A DNA stretch of 64,000 nt, from the NCBI GenBank assembly GCA_019239425.1, contig JAFAZX010000050.1:1-64000 (forward strand). Direction: 5' to 3'. The position numbers and the translations under genes are program-made. Source of the stretch: Acidobacteriota bacterium. GTDB lineage: Bacteria; Acidobacteriota; Blastocatellia; Pyrinomonadales; Pyrinomonadaceae. This document shows positions 34,220 through 42,898 of this stretch, in pieces. How positions within the stretch are numbered: position 1 is the first letter of the stretch; every line of letters begins with the position of its first letter. Under the pieces are notes generated by a model. That model was not told where the DNA came from, ran no database searches, and was given only the letters and a program-made list of their open reading frames with translations.

Positions 34220-34489
34220 ATGTTTGCGATTATCGGTTGGATCGTCTTCGGCCTGATCGCGGGGATTATCGCGAAGGCCATCATGCCGGGGCGCGACCCG
34301 GGCGGCGCCATCGTCACGATTCTGCTCGGCATCGCCGGCTCCGTCGTGGGTGGCTTCATCGGGCGCACGCTGTTCTACCGCGCCGACAGCGAGCCCGGCA
34401 CGATCATGAGCATGGTGTTCGCCGTCATCGGCGCCATCATCCTGCTGGCCGGCTACCGCCTCATCCGCGGCAACAGCCTGAGAACTTAA
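34220..34489 (+). CDS. GlsB/YeaQ/YmgE-family stress membrane protein
   Basis: An 89-residue protein with three TM helices. Motifs IGWIVFGLIAGIIAKAIMPGRDPGG and IAGSVVGGFIGRTLF are diagnostic of the family (transglycosylase-associated protein, Pfam PF04226). Members are induced by stress in several bacteria; the molecular function is unknown. The ATG at 34220 is chosen over GTG at 34211 because GGAGGTGG lies 6 nt before it. Confidence 0.88.
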   Translation: MFAIIGWIVFGLIAGIIAKAIMPGRDPGGAIVTILLGIAGSVVGGFIGRTLFYRADSEPGTIMSMVFAVIGAIILLAGYRLIRGNSLRT

Positions 34490-34491
34490 GT

Positions 34492-34582
34492 GGCAGAAGC
34501 CCGGCCGTGAGGGAGGGCGTACGTCTTCCGATGTAGAACATCACGGAAGACGTACGCCCTCCCTCACGGCCGGGCTTCTGCC
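34492..34582. terminator. Long perfect hairpin between convergent genes
   Basis: 38-bp perfect arms (34492-34529 and 34545-34582) with a 15-nt loop that itself can pair GATG/CATC. It lies 2 nt after the plus-strand stop and 1 nt before the minus-strand stop, so it can serve both transcripts. It is much longer than an ordinary terminator and is not heptad-built. Confidence 0.75.
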
Positions 34583-34583
34583 T

Positions 34584-37500
34584 TCAACTCCCGAACCGGC
34601 GGTTGTACTCGTCCGAGGAGATGAAGGCTTTGACCATCTCGGCGTTGACGTAGTTGCCGCCGAACTGTTCGAGCTTCGAGAGCCAGAAGTTGAAGCCCGC
34701 CTCGTCGGGGTCGCGCCGCAGGTAGCCGAAGTACTGCATCAGCACGAAGGCCGCGTTGAATTCGCGTCTGGCGAAGTCCGCGTTCTCGGCCACGCGGCGG
34801 ACGGCGCCGGCCCGCGTCTCGCGTCCTTCGTTCAGGGCGCGGACGAGTTCCGCGCCCTCGGCCGGTGCGGCGACGCCCGCGTTCGCGTAGAGCCTGGCGA
34901 CGAACTGCTCGTTCGAAAGCCCATCGAAGGCGGCCTTGAACGCGGGGCGCGTGACCCACTGCTCGACGAAGGCCCGCCGGTTCGCCTCAAGCTTCTCCGT
35001 CCAACCTTCCGCGCCGACGACCAGGCCCCGCCCAATCTCCTGCGTGTCCGGCATGAACTCGACGAGCGTGGGCCTGCGCCCGTAAGCAGACTTGTAGAGC
35101 CGCTCGACGAAGTACCCGGTCTGCTGGAACTCGATGGACAGGAAGAACGCGGCCGAGACGTTGACGCGCCTCACCTCGCGGCACTGCAAGTCCGCGCCGC
35201 ACTTCTCCACCTCGCCGACCCAGAACTGCAGGCCCGGCGCGTCCGGCTCGCGGTTGAGGAAGTCGTGGTAGTGCTCGCGGACGAAGAAGGCCGGGTCGTC
35301 CGAAGGGTTCGCGTTCGAGGTCGCCGCGTCGTTGTCTACGACCGTCACGGTCGCGGCCGCCGCCTCTCCGAGCGCGCAGCCCGCCGAGGGGTTGCCGAGC
35401 GAGAGGTTGAGCTGCTCGTCGCCCTCGACCGTGGCGTCGTCCGTGACGAGGAGCGTGATGCGCTTGCTCGTCTCGCCCGGCGCGAAGCGGAGCGTGCCGC
35501 GCGCGAGCGTGTAGTCGGAGCGCTCGTCGGCCGAGAGGCCCGCGGTCGCGTAATCGACCGAAGCCGCCTGCGACACGTCGCCCGTACGCACGACCTCGAC
35601 CTCGCAGCTCCCCGCGCCCTCGTCCACGCGCACGTCCGTCAAAGCGAACTGGGCCTTCGTCGCGGTCGTCGTCGAACCTCCGGAACCGCCCGCGCCGCCG
35701 CCCGAGCCCGAAGAGTTGTTCAAGGGGCGCGACAGCGAGAGCGAGACGAGGTACGCCTCAAGCGCGTCGATCTCTTCGGCCGAGAGCTGCGACGTTCGGC
35801 CGTGCGTGTCCTTCATGACGCGCACGCCCGCGGCCGAGAGCTGCGGATTGATCTGCCCGCCCGCGACGAGCGGCGCGAGGTTCGACGTGCCGAGCTTGTC
35901 TATCTGCGCGCGTCCGTTCTCAACCACGGTCGGACTGTCGAGGCTCACCATGACCGGGCCGAAGCCGTCGCCCGCGAGCGCGCCCGTGCGGTCGGCGACG
36001 GTAATCGGGACTTCCGTCGGCAGGTTGTTCGCGCCGCGGCGGTGGTCGGCGCGCACCGTGCGGAAGTTGAAGCCGCGCTCGCCCGGCCGCAGGAGCGGCG
36101 AGTCGGGCGCGAGCAGAATCTCGCGGACGGTGTGCGCGAAGCCGTGGTGCAGGTAGCGCGGCACGGCGTCCCAGAAGGCGCGCAGGTGTTTGGTGTTGCG
36201 CGAGGAGAAGTTCTGCGGCGTGCCCACGTCCTGCGGCGGGCCGAAGCGCGTGAAGAAGTAGTCGTTCGCGGGGCGGAAGAAAGGCCCCTCGCCGTCCACG
36301 GTCGATTCGCTCACGACCCCGGGCTCGTGGATGTTGAAGTCCTGGAAGGTGTCGTCCACGACGCCGTTCGTCAACTTGTTCCCGTTGTGGTGGCACTCGG
36401 CGCAGCCCGCGCCGCCCTGCCCGACCGACTTCGTAAAGATGTCCCGGCCGCGCTCGACCTTCGCGGCTTCCGTTTCAGTTTCGGGGAACTGGCCGAGCGG
36501 CGAGGGGAGCCTGCGCACCTCGTTGGCCGACCAGAGGATTTGCAGGTAGGCCATGTCGTAGTAGCCGACCTTCTGCGCCTTGCCGTTGAGGTCGGGCCGC
36601 CCGATGGCCTTCGAGTTCTCCTCGGTCTTCTTGAGGACGAACTCCTCGCGCGCCTTGAAGCGGTCGACCGCGTTCGGTTGCGGGAAGAGCGGCGTCGGGT
36701 TTCTCTCGCCCAACAGCACCTCGCCGTTGCAGGCCGAGGCGTAGGCCATGAAGTCGTTGTTGAGCCCCTCGTACCACTCGGGCCAGTTGTCGGAGATGTC
36801 CTTGTTCTGCGGGCAGACCTTCGTGCCGCCGACGGCGTTGGCCGCGACGTTCCACTGGCAGCCGTCCTGCCGCCCGTCCCAGTGGCAGAAGCCGCACGAC
36901 TTCTGCCCGTCGTCGGAGTAGGCCGAAGAGAAGAACCAGCGAAGCCCGACCTCTTCATCCGTCGCGAAGAGTTGCTGGCCGTGGCCGCCCGTCGTCGGGT
37001 CTGGCGTCGAGGGCGTGACGCCGACGGGCGTGTAGCCCTGTTTGGTCAGGCCGCCGTTCGAATCGACGTTTAAGAAGGAGACGTCCTCGGTCTGGAAGTT
37101 GGCGACGTAGACCGTCCGGCCGTCGGCCGAGACCTCGACGCCCTGCGGCGTGATGCCGCCCGTGTACTGGACGCCGAGCGGGCGAAGTACCTGCGCGGGG
37201 TCTGAGGTCGAGAGGTCGATGCGGAACGCCTGCACCTGCTCGGAGTGCGCGTAGGTCACGAACAGAAGGTCGCCGCGGACGAACAACTGCTCGGGGCCGC
37301 TCCCCCGGATGATTTTCTGGGCGGCCGTGTGGTCGCCGAGGTCTACGAACTGCCCCGGCGTGACGAGCTGCGACTGGTCGCGCCCCTCGTCCACGTAGCG
37401 GAAGACGAAGCGGTTGGTCGTCGTGTCGAAGACGTTCAGCTCGGAGCCTATGTCGTCGAAGGTCGTCGCCTTCGTCGCGTCGGTCATGACGGGCGTGTAG

Positions 37501-38663
37501 CCGAGCGGCGCGCCCGAATTCTTAACGACGACGCCGTCGGCGCGCTTCGTCGGCAGGCCGTGGCCCGACTCCGGCCCGTTCAAGACCGTGTTCGTCTCCT
37601 GCCCCGAGACGATGCCCCAGCGCCCCGCCACCTTCACGTCGGTCGCGAGCCCGCCCAGGGGCATCACCTTCGTCAGGGTGTTCGCGTCCCCTTCGATGTT
37701 GACGGCCGCGACGGTGTGGCCGAGCGTGTTCGCGACGTACAAGGTCTTCCCGTCGGCCGAGATGTCGAGGTCGCGCGGGTTGGTGCGCTCGAGCTGCGTG
37801 TTGCCGGTCGGTATCAACGCAATCTGCGTAAACGTCGGCCCCGGGTCGATGCGGAAGGCGCGGACGGCGTCCTTGTACCTGTCCGTGACGTAGAGGCGCG
37901 TGCCCGTCCGGTTGAAGACGAGCTTCTCGCCGTAGAAGCCGGTCTCGAACTCGCCGACGACCGTGTCGGTCGAGGCGTCGATCACGCTCGCGAAGTTGGC
38001 GTACTGGTTGAGCACGACGACGTAAGGGAACGTGCTGATTGAATTATTAATCGGCGCGGCCTTGACGCCGATGGGGCGCAGGCCCTTCGACTCGCCCGCG
38101 GGCCGCAGGTCGATCCAGCGCGCGACCTGTCGGCTGTTGGTGTCGACGACCGCGACCCGCCAGTCGGGGTAGCCCTCGCGGCCGGGCAGAGTCACGTACA
38201 ACTTCTTCCCGTCCTGCGAGAGGGCCAGGGCGCGCGGCTGGCTGCGGAAGGGCTGCTCGCGGTGCGGCCAGAACTGGCTGCCGCTCTTGACCTGCGGGTT
38301 GTTGGGGTCGATGCGCGTGCCCGGGTCTGGGCGGCCGTCGATGTAGCTCGCGCCGTACATGATCTTGGTGAAGCGTTCGAGCCCGGCGCGCACGCCCGCG
38401 GACTCCGCCCCCACGATTGTTTTGACGGGGTCGCTCGTCGGCCCCGCGATGATCTCGCCTTTGGAGTTGGTCTTGACGGCGGTCTCGAACAGGCGCAGCT
38501 CGAAGGGTGCCTCGGGCGCCGTCTCCAGGACTCTGCGCTGGAAGGCGGCGGAGAAGGTCTGGTTGGCGCGTGTGGCTTTTGTGGTAGACGCGGCGATGAG
38601 CAGCCACCCCGCCCCCGCGGCGAGGAAGGAGGCCGCGATGAAGAGTTTCAGTTTCCTACCCAT
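34584..38663 (-). CDS. Multidomain di-CXXCH / beta-propeller / Calx-beta / DUF4214 protein
   Basis: A 1359-residue exported protein with an N-terminal hydrophobic signal segment. Residues about 120-560 contain YncE/40-residue propeller repeats (ALALSQDGKKLYVTLPG, DLDISADGKTLYVANTLGHTVAAVN, GVEVSADGRTVYVANF). Two c-type haem motifs, CGFCH (near 589) and CAECH (near 752), lie in a MauG/cytochrome c peroxidase-like or c-cytochrome region. After a Gly/Ser linker come a Calx-beta domain (about 1040-1140, VEVVRTGD, VEGDEQLNLSL) and a DUF4214 domain (about 1160-1355, FVREHYHDFLNREPDAPGLQFW, FGYLRRDPDEAGFNFWL). It is a probable periplasmic or surface redox protein; its substrate is unknown. Confidence 0.82.
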   Translation of the reverse strand: MGRKLKLFIAASFLAAGAGWLLIAASTTKATRANQTFSAAFQRRVLETAPEAPFELRLFETAVKTNSKGEIIAGPTSDPVKTIVGAESAGVRAGLERFTKIMYGASYIDGRPDPGTRIDPNNPQVKSGSQFWPHREQPFRSQPRALALSQDGKKLYVTLPGREGYPDWRVAVVDTNSRQVARWIDLRPAGESKGLRPIGVKAAPINNSISTFPYVVVLNQYANFASVIDASTDTVVGEFETGFYGEKLVFNRTGTRLYVTDRYKDAVRAFRIDPGPTFTQIALIPTGNTQLERTNPRDLDISADGKTLYVANTLGHTVAAVNIEGDANTLTKVMPLGGLATDVKVAGRWGIVSGQETNTVLNGPESGHGLPTKRADGVVVKNSGAPLGYTPVMTDATKATTFDDIGSELNVFDTTTNRFVFRYVDEGRDQSQLVTPGQFVDLGDHTAAQKIIRGSGPEQLFVRGDLLFVTYAHSEQVQAFRIDLSTSDPAQVLRPLGVQYTGGITPQGVEVSADGRTVYVANFQTEDVSFLNVDSNGGLTKQGYTPVGVTPSTPDPTTGGHGQQLFATDEEVGLRWFFSSAYSDDGQKSCGFCHWDGRQDGCQWNVAANAVGGTKVCPQNKDISDNWPEWYEGLNNDFMAYASACNGEVLLGERNPTPLFPQPNAVDRFKAREEFVLKKTEENSKAIGRPDLNGKAQKVGYYDMAYLQILWSANEVRRLPSPLGQFPETETEAAKVERGRDIFTKSVGQGGAGCAECHHNGNKLTNGVVDDTFQDFNIHEPGVVSESTVDGEGPFFRPANDYFFTRFGPPQDVGTPQNFSSRNTKHLRAFWDAVPRYLHHGFAHTVREILLAPDSPLLRPGERGFNFRTVRADHRRGANNLPTEVPITVADRTGALAGDGFGPVMVSLDSPTVVENGRAQIDKLGTSNLAPLVAGGQINPQLSAAGVRVMKDTHGRTSQLSAEEIDALEAYLVSLSLSRPLNNSSGSGGGAGGSGGSTTTATKAQFALTDVRVDEGAGSCEVEVVRTGDVSQAASVDYATAGLSADERSDYTLARGTLRFAPGETSKRITLLVTDDATVEGDEQLNLSLGNPSAGCALGEAAAATVTVVDNDAATSNANPSDDPAFFVREHYHDFLNREPDAPGLQFWVGEVEKCGADLQCREVRRVNVSAAFFLSIEFQQTGYFVERLYKSAYGRRPTLVEFMPDTQEIGRGLVVGAEGWTEKLEANRRAFVEQWVTRPAFKAAFDGLSNEQFVARLYANAGVAAPAEGAELVRALNEGRETRAGAVRRVAENADFARREFNAAFVLMQYFGYLRRDPDEAGFNFWLSKLEQFGGNYVNAEMVKAFISSDEYNRRFGS

Positions 38664-38781
38664 GACTCGTTTGCTCCCCTTGAAGAGACGACGACGTGGC
38701 CGCCGTCGGGCAGCGACCTTTTCAGCGGTGGTGTCGGAACAGTGCGGCGACGGGCGGCGGAAATACGTCCGGCGGGGAAAA

Positions 38782-38895
38782 GGAAGGGGTGCTGGGTGCT
38801 AGGTGCTGGGTGCTGGTTAAAACTATGTCTTTACCCAGCACCCAGCACCCAGCACCCCTTCCTAACCAGCACCCAGTACCCAGCACCCAACACCC
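38782..38895. repeat. Three-armed heptad element, GGTGCTG type
   Basis: A left arm (38782-38820) is followed by two successive right arms (38830-38862 and 38863-38895), each complementary to it with few mismatches. The second arm touches the stop codon of the TonB-dependent receptor gene. The third arm probably arose by local duplication. Confidence 0.8.
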
Positions 38896-41800
38896 TCAGA
38901 AGAGGAGCTTGAGGGCGAACTGTATCTGGCGGGAGGAGCCGGAGTCGCCGGTGGGGAAGCGCGTGTTGGTGATGACGCCGAAGGAGGCGCTGCCGACCTG
39001 CGCGGTGCGGCCAGCCACGCCCGGGCCGGGCTGGCCGAGGTTCGCGTGGTTGAAGAGGTCGAAGAACTCGGCGCGGAACTGCACGCGCACGGCCTCGGTC
39101 AGGTTCGTGTTCTTGATGACCGAGAAGTCCACGTTGTTGAAGCCGGGGCCGATGACGACGTTCCGGCCGAGGCTGCCGAAGTGGTAGACGTTCTGCCCGC
39201 CCGGGCCGAGCGTGACGGGCACGGCGAAGGCCGAACCCGCGGGGCACGCCCCTCCGCGCGGGTCGCAGACCGTGTTCGTGAACCAGCGGCCGATGTCGCC
39301 GATGACCGCGACGGGGCCGACGATGTCGGGCCGCACGGTGTTGGCGACGCCGGTGAATGTGTTGATGCCGGCGCCGGCCCCGATGCTTGTGCCCGCGATG
39401 GCCTGCGGGTTCCCGGCGAGGATGTTGATGGGGTTGCCGCTCTGCACCTGGAAGATGGTGCCGAGCTGCCAGCCCTCGACGAGCCGGTTGCCCTGCCAGG
39501 GCAGCTCGTAGAGCCCGCTGATGACGAAGCGGTGGCGCGCGTCGTAGTCGGAGAGGCCGCGGTCGCCGCGCAGGTTGTAGCTGTCCTGCACGACCACGCC
39601 CTGCGAGTTGAGCGAGTTGTAGTCGATGGACTTCGACCACGTGTAAGAGGCGTTGAACTGGAAGTGGCGCGCCATGCGCTTGTCCGCGCTCAGCCACATG
39701 GCGTTATAGCTTGAGTTGCCCGTGCTCTCGATCTGCGTGATGTTGCCGAGCGCGGTGCCGGGCAGGATCGGACTCGCGGCCGAGAGGCGCGGGAAGGGGC
39801 GCACGCCGTTCACGAACTGATTCAGGTTGCGCGAGATGCGCAGGTGCGTCCCCTTCGAGCCGAAGTAGCCGAGCATCACGCCGAGCGTGGGGGTGAGCGC
39901 GCGCTGCACGTTCAGGTTCCAGGACTGGACGTAGGCGTTGCGGAAGTTGTGATCAATCGTGTTCGGCGCGAGCCCCGAGGCCGCGGCCGTCGCCTGCGCG
40001 TTCGAGAGCCTGATGTTGCCGGCGAAGGTCAGGGGCGTGGCGAGCGGCGGGTTGGCCGTCGGGCCGGTGACTGAGTTCGTCACGGGCTGGTCGACGAGGA
40101 TGGCGTAGGCCGTGCGCACGCTCGTCTTCCCGTCGCCGAACGGGTCCCACGAGAGGCCGACGCGCGGCTGTAGGTTCTGGTCGTTCTGCCGGTAGAGGTT
40201 GTCTATCCCCTGCCCGACGCGGACGAGCGAGGCGGTCGCGGGGTCGAAGACGACGAAGCGGTCGAAGCGCTCGGTCGGCGTCATGTTCCAGTCGTAGCGC
40301 AGGCCCAGCTCCAAAGTCAGGTTGGGGCGCGCCTTGTAGTTGTCCTGCACGAAGAGGCCGAGCGCGCCCGTCCCGATGGAGCTTCCGCGGTCGCCGAGCG
40401 TGATCGAGAAGGCGTTCCCCAGGCCCGTCTGGAAGGCCGCGACGCTGCCGAAGTTGAAGCTGCCCGGGTCGAGCGTGAAGTTGTTGTTGTAGAAGCGCCG
40501 GAACTCCCCGCCGAACTTGAAGGAGTGGTTGCCGCGCAGGTAGCTCAAAGTGTCGGAGGTGACGAAGGTCGTGTCCGAGCGCCCCTGCGGGAAGTTCAAA
40601 GGGCCGCCGATGTTGATGCCCGTCCCGCCGACTGTGATCTGCGGGATGCCTATCTCCTGGTCGATGCCGACGTTGATGCCGAACTCCTTCGGGTTCAAGA
40701 GCGCGTTCGGCGTGAAGCTGATGTGGATGCGGTTCATGCCGAAGCGCGCCTCGTTGACGACCGTCGGCGAGAAGGTGTGCGTCTCGTTGAGGGTGAAAAT
40801 CTGGCGGCGCGACTGGCGCGTGTCGCCGAAACCGGGGACGCTGTTGTTCTGCAGGTTAGGCTCGCCGCGCAGGTCGCGCTGGAAGGCGTAGTAGCCGTGG
40901 ACGCGGTCGTTGTTCGAAAGGTTGTAGCTGACGTCGCCCGTCCACTGGTCGATGTTGACGGGCGCGGTGCCCGAGCCGATGAAGCGGTTCGTGCCGGAGT
41001 TGGCGGCGGGGATGAACTGGAGGAGTCTTTGCGAGATGGCGTCGGTCACGCCCGCGCGCTGCGCCGCGTCGAGGACGACCGTGTTGAAGGTGAGGCCCTG
41101 CCTCTGCCGCAGGCCCTCGTACGAGAAGAAGAAGAACGCCTTGTCCTTCCTGACGGGGCCGCCGAGGTTGCCGCCGAACTGGTTGCGCTTGAAGGGCGGC
41201 GGGTGCGCGAGCGTCGAGCTGAAGAGGTTACGCGCGTCGAGCGCGTCGTTGCGCAGGAACTCGAAGAGCTCGCCGTGCCACTCGTTCGCCCCCGACCGCG
41301 TGGCGATGTTGACGACCGCGCCGCTGTTGCGCCCGTACTCCGCCGAGAAGGTCGAGTTGTCGGCCTTGAACTCGGAGACGGTGTTGATGGACGGCTGGAA
41401 GGTGATCTGGTTCTGCACCATGTCGTTGAGGTTGATGCCGTTGATCTGGAAGTTGACCGTGTCCTCGCGGTTGCCGGCGGTGTTGAAGGCGAAAGAGCCC
41501 TGCCCCCTGAGCGGCGCGGTGAGGAAGCCGTTCTGCGGCGGCGCGACCGAGCCGGGGATGAGCAGGCCGAGGTCTACGAAGTGCCGGCCGTTGAGGGGAA
41601 TCTCCTGCACGGTGCGCTGGTTGATGACGGTGCCGACCGAGGTGGTCGCCGACTCGATGACGGGCGCGTCGGAGACGACCGTCACGGTCTGCGAGACGCT
41701 GCCGACCGTCAACTGGAAGTTCTGCACGACGGTGCGCGCGACCTCCAAAGAGACGCTGCTGACGACGTGCGTCTGGAACCCCTGGGCCTGCACCTCGACG

Positions 41801-42051
41801 GTGTAGGTGCCGGGCTGGAGCGAGGCGAACTGGTAGCCGCCCGACTCGTCCGTCTCGGCGGCGCGCTCGGCGCCGGTCTCGCGGCTGCGGACGGTGACCT
41901 TCGCATGGCTTACGACCGCGCCCTGCGGGTCGGTCACGGTGCCCTGGAGGGTCGCCGTGGACTGCGCCCACGCGTTCGCGCCGAAGCACAGGCAGAAGGC
42001 CGCGGCGAGGAGCGCGCTCAGAAGGCGGGAGATGCTTTTCCTCTCGAACAT
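38896..42051 (-). CDS. Oar-like TonB-dependent receptor with carboxypeptidase-regulatory domain
   Basis: A 1051-residue outer-membrane protein. A signal peptide (to about residue 29, NAWAQ) is followed by a carboxypeptidase-regulatory-like Ig domain (LQGTVTDPQGAVVSHAKVTV, SGGYQFASLQPGTYTVEVQ), a plug domain (about 110-260) and a large barrel ending QIQFALKLLF with a terminal Phe. This architecture is abundant in Acidobacteriota, where it is assigned to uptake of polymers or unknown ligands. No TonB box was confidently located. It is transcribed divergently from a small membrane protein gene. Confidence 0.9.
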   Translation of the reverse strand: MFERKSISRLLSALLAAAFCLCFGANAWAQSTATLQGTVTDPQGAVVSHAKVTVRSRETGAERAAETDESGGYQFASLQPGTYTVEVQAQGFQTHVVSSVSLEVARTVVQNFQLTVGSVSQTVTVVSDAPVIESATTSVGTVINQRTVQEIPLNGRHFVDLGLLIPGSVAPPQNGFLTAPLRGQGSFAFNTAGNREDTVNFQINGINLNDMVQNQITFQPSINTVSEFKADNSTFSAEYGRNSGAVVNIATRSGANEWHGELFEFLRNDALDARNLFSSTLAHPPPFKRNQFGGNLGGPVRKDKAFFFFSYEGLRQRQGLTFNTVVLDAAQRAGVTDAISQRLLQFIPAANSGTNRFIGSGTAPVNIDQWTGDVSYNLSNNDRVHGYYAFQRDLRGEPNLQNNSVPGFGDTRQSRRQIFTLNETHTFSPTVVNEARFGMNRIHISFTPNALLNPKEFGINVGIDQEIGIPQITVGGTGINIGGPLNFPQGRSDTTFVTSDTLSYLRGNHSFKFGGEFRRFYNNNFTLDPGSFNFGSVAAFQTGLGNAFSITLGDRGSSIGTGALGLFVQDNYKARPNLTLELGLRYDWNMTPTERFDRFVVFDPATASLVRVGQGIDNLYRQNDQNLQPRVGLSWDPFGDGKTSVRTAYAILVDQPVTNSVTGPTANPPLATPLTFAGNIRLSNAQATAAASGLAPNTIDHNFRNAYVQSWNLNVQRALTPTLGVMLGYFGSKGTHLRISRNLNQFVNGVRPFPRLSAASPILPGTALGNITQIESTGNSSYNAMWLSADKRMARHFQFNASYTWSKSIDYNSLNSQGVVVQDSYNLRGDRGLSDYDARHRFVISGLYELPWQGNRLVEGWQLGTIFQVQSGNPINILAGNPQAIAGTSIGAGAGINTFTGVANTVRPDIVGPVAVIGDIGRWFTNTVCDPRGGACPAGSAFAVPVTLGPGGQNVYHFGSLGRNVVIGPGFNNVDFSVIKNTNLTEAVRVQFRAEFFDLFNHANLGQPGPGVAGRTAQVGSASFGVITNTRFPTGDSGSSRQIQFALKLLF

Positions 42052-42462
42052 GGTGTGACTCTCCTTGTGACAGGCGGGAAGACGGAACCGGTCTTAAAGG
42101 CCGTCGCGCCGTGGCTCCGAAAGAAGCTCTCGGCGTGCGCGTGCGCGGCCGGCGACGTTGCGTGCGACCCTCTGGCTCTTCGCGCGGCGAGGTGGCGCGT
42201 CAGACTTCGGAACCTGTGCGGGAAGTGGATTCGAACAATCCGGGGCGTGCGAACAGAAGAGGCAATGTTGGTGCCAACTGCGTGTGCGGCGTACTTTCGC
42301 GCGGAACCGCTCGGAACGAAGGCGCGGGCCGCCCTAAAGCCTCCAAAATTTCGTATGAGTAATGGAATTTTGAACCCCTCGCGCCGAACAGAATGTTTGC
42401 GCGCGCCGTGGGGCGGTGCTAACTTTAACCAAACTTTCCGACCCGGCAGAAGGGGCGACGCT
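42052..42462. other. Divergent intergenic region
   Basis: About 410 nt between the minus-strand receptor and the plus-strand small membrane protein gene. It should contain both promoters, but no strong consensus was found. No repeat element of the heptad type is present. Confidence 0.5.
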
Positions 42463-42870
42463 TTGAAGTGGACGAGGCGATTCCGGAAGGCGCGCGCCCG
42501 CGAAGACGGCCCGCGGGAGCGCGCGGAGTGGGGCGCGCTGCTGGCCTTAGTCCTGGTAATGGCCGCGCTCGTCTTCGTCTACGCCTACCCGCGACTGACG
42601 CGGCCGCCGCTCGCGCAGCGCGACTTCGAAGGGCGGGTCGTGGAGAAGTTCGTCGCGCTCGGCGAGTCGCAGATTGGCTCAAGGACGTTTCCGCGGCTGG
42701 GCGTCGAGACGGCCAACGGCGCGCGCTTTAACGTCGCCGTCACCGACGAGATGTACCAGCGGGCGCGGGTCGGCATGCGGGTCTCGCGCCACCGCGGCGA
42801 GTTGATACTGTCCGGGGACGTGCCCGAACTGAGCGCTCCCGGCGGCGGCCCAAAGGTTGAGGCGCGCTAG
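42463..42870 (+). CDS. Small single-TM protein
   Basis: About 135 residues with a TTG start preceded by AGAAGGGG. A basic N-terminus leads to one TM helix (GALLALVLVMAALVFVYAYP), then a compact beta-rich domain (RDFEGRVVEKFVALGESQIGS, RFNVAVTDEMYQRARVGMRVSRHRGEL). No family is recognised. It ends 28 nt before the FAD-Rieske gene and is probably co-transcribed with it. Confidence 0.6.
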   Translation: MKWTRRFRKARAREDGPRERAEWGALLALVLVMAALVFVYAYPRLTRPPLAQRDFEGRVVEKFVALGESQIGSRTFPRLGVETANGARFNVAVTDEMYQRARVGMRVSRHRGELILSGDVPELSAPGGGPKVEAR

Positions 42871-42898
42871 GCGCGTCCTTTCGAAAAAGGGGGAACAG

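Noticed and set aside
40525..42462. A long plus-strand frame antisense to the receptor at 38896-42051, extending into the small-TM gene
   Set aside because: Only the part after the TTG at 42463 has protein-like composition and a ribosome site; the rest is a shadow.
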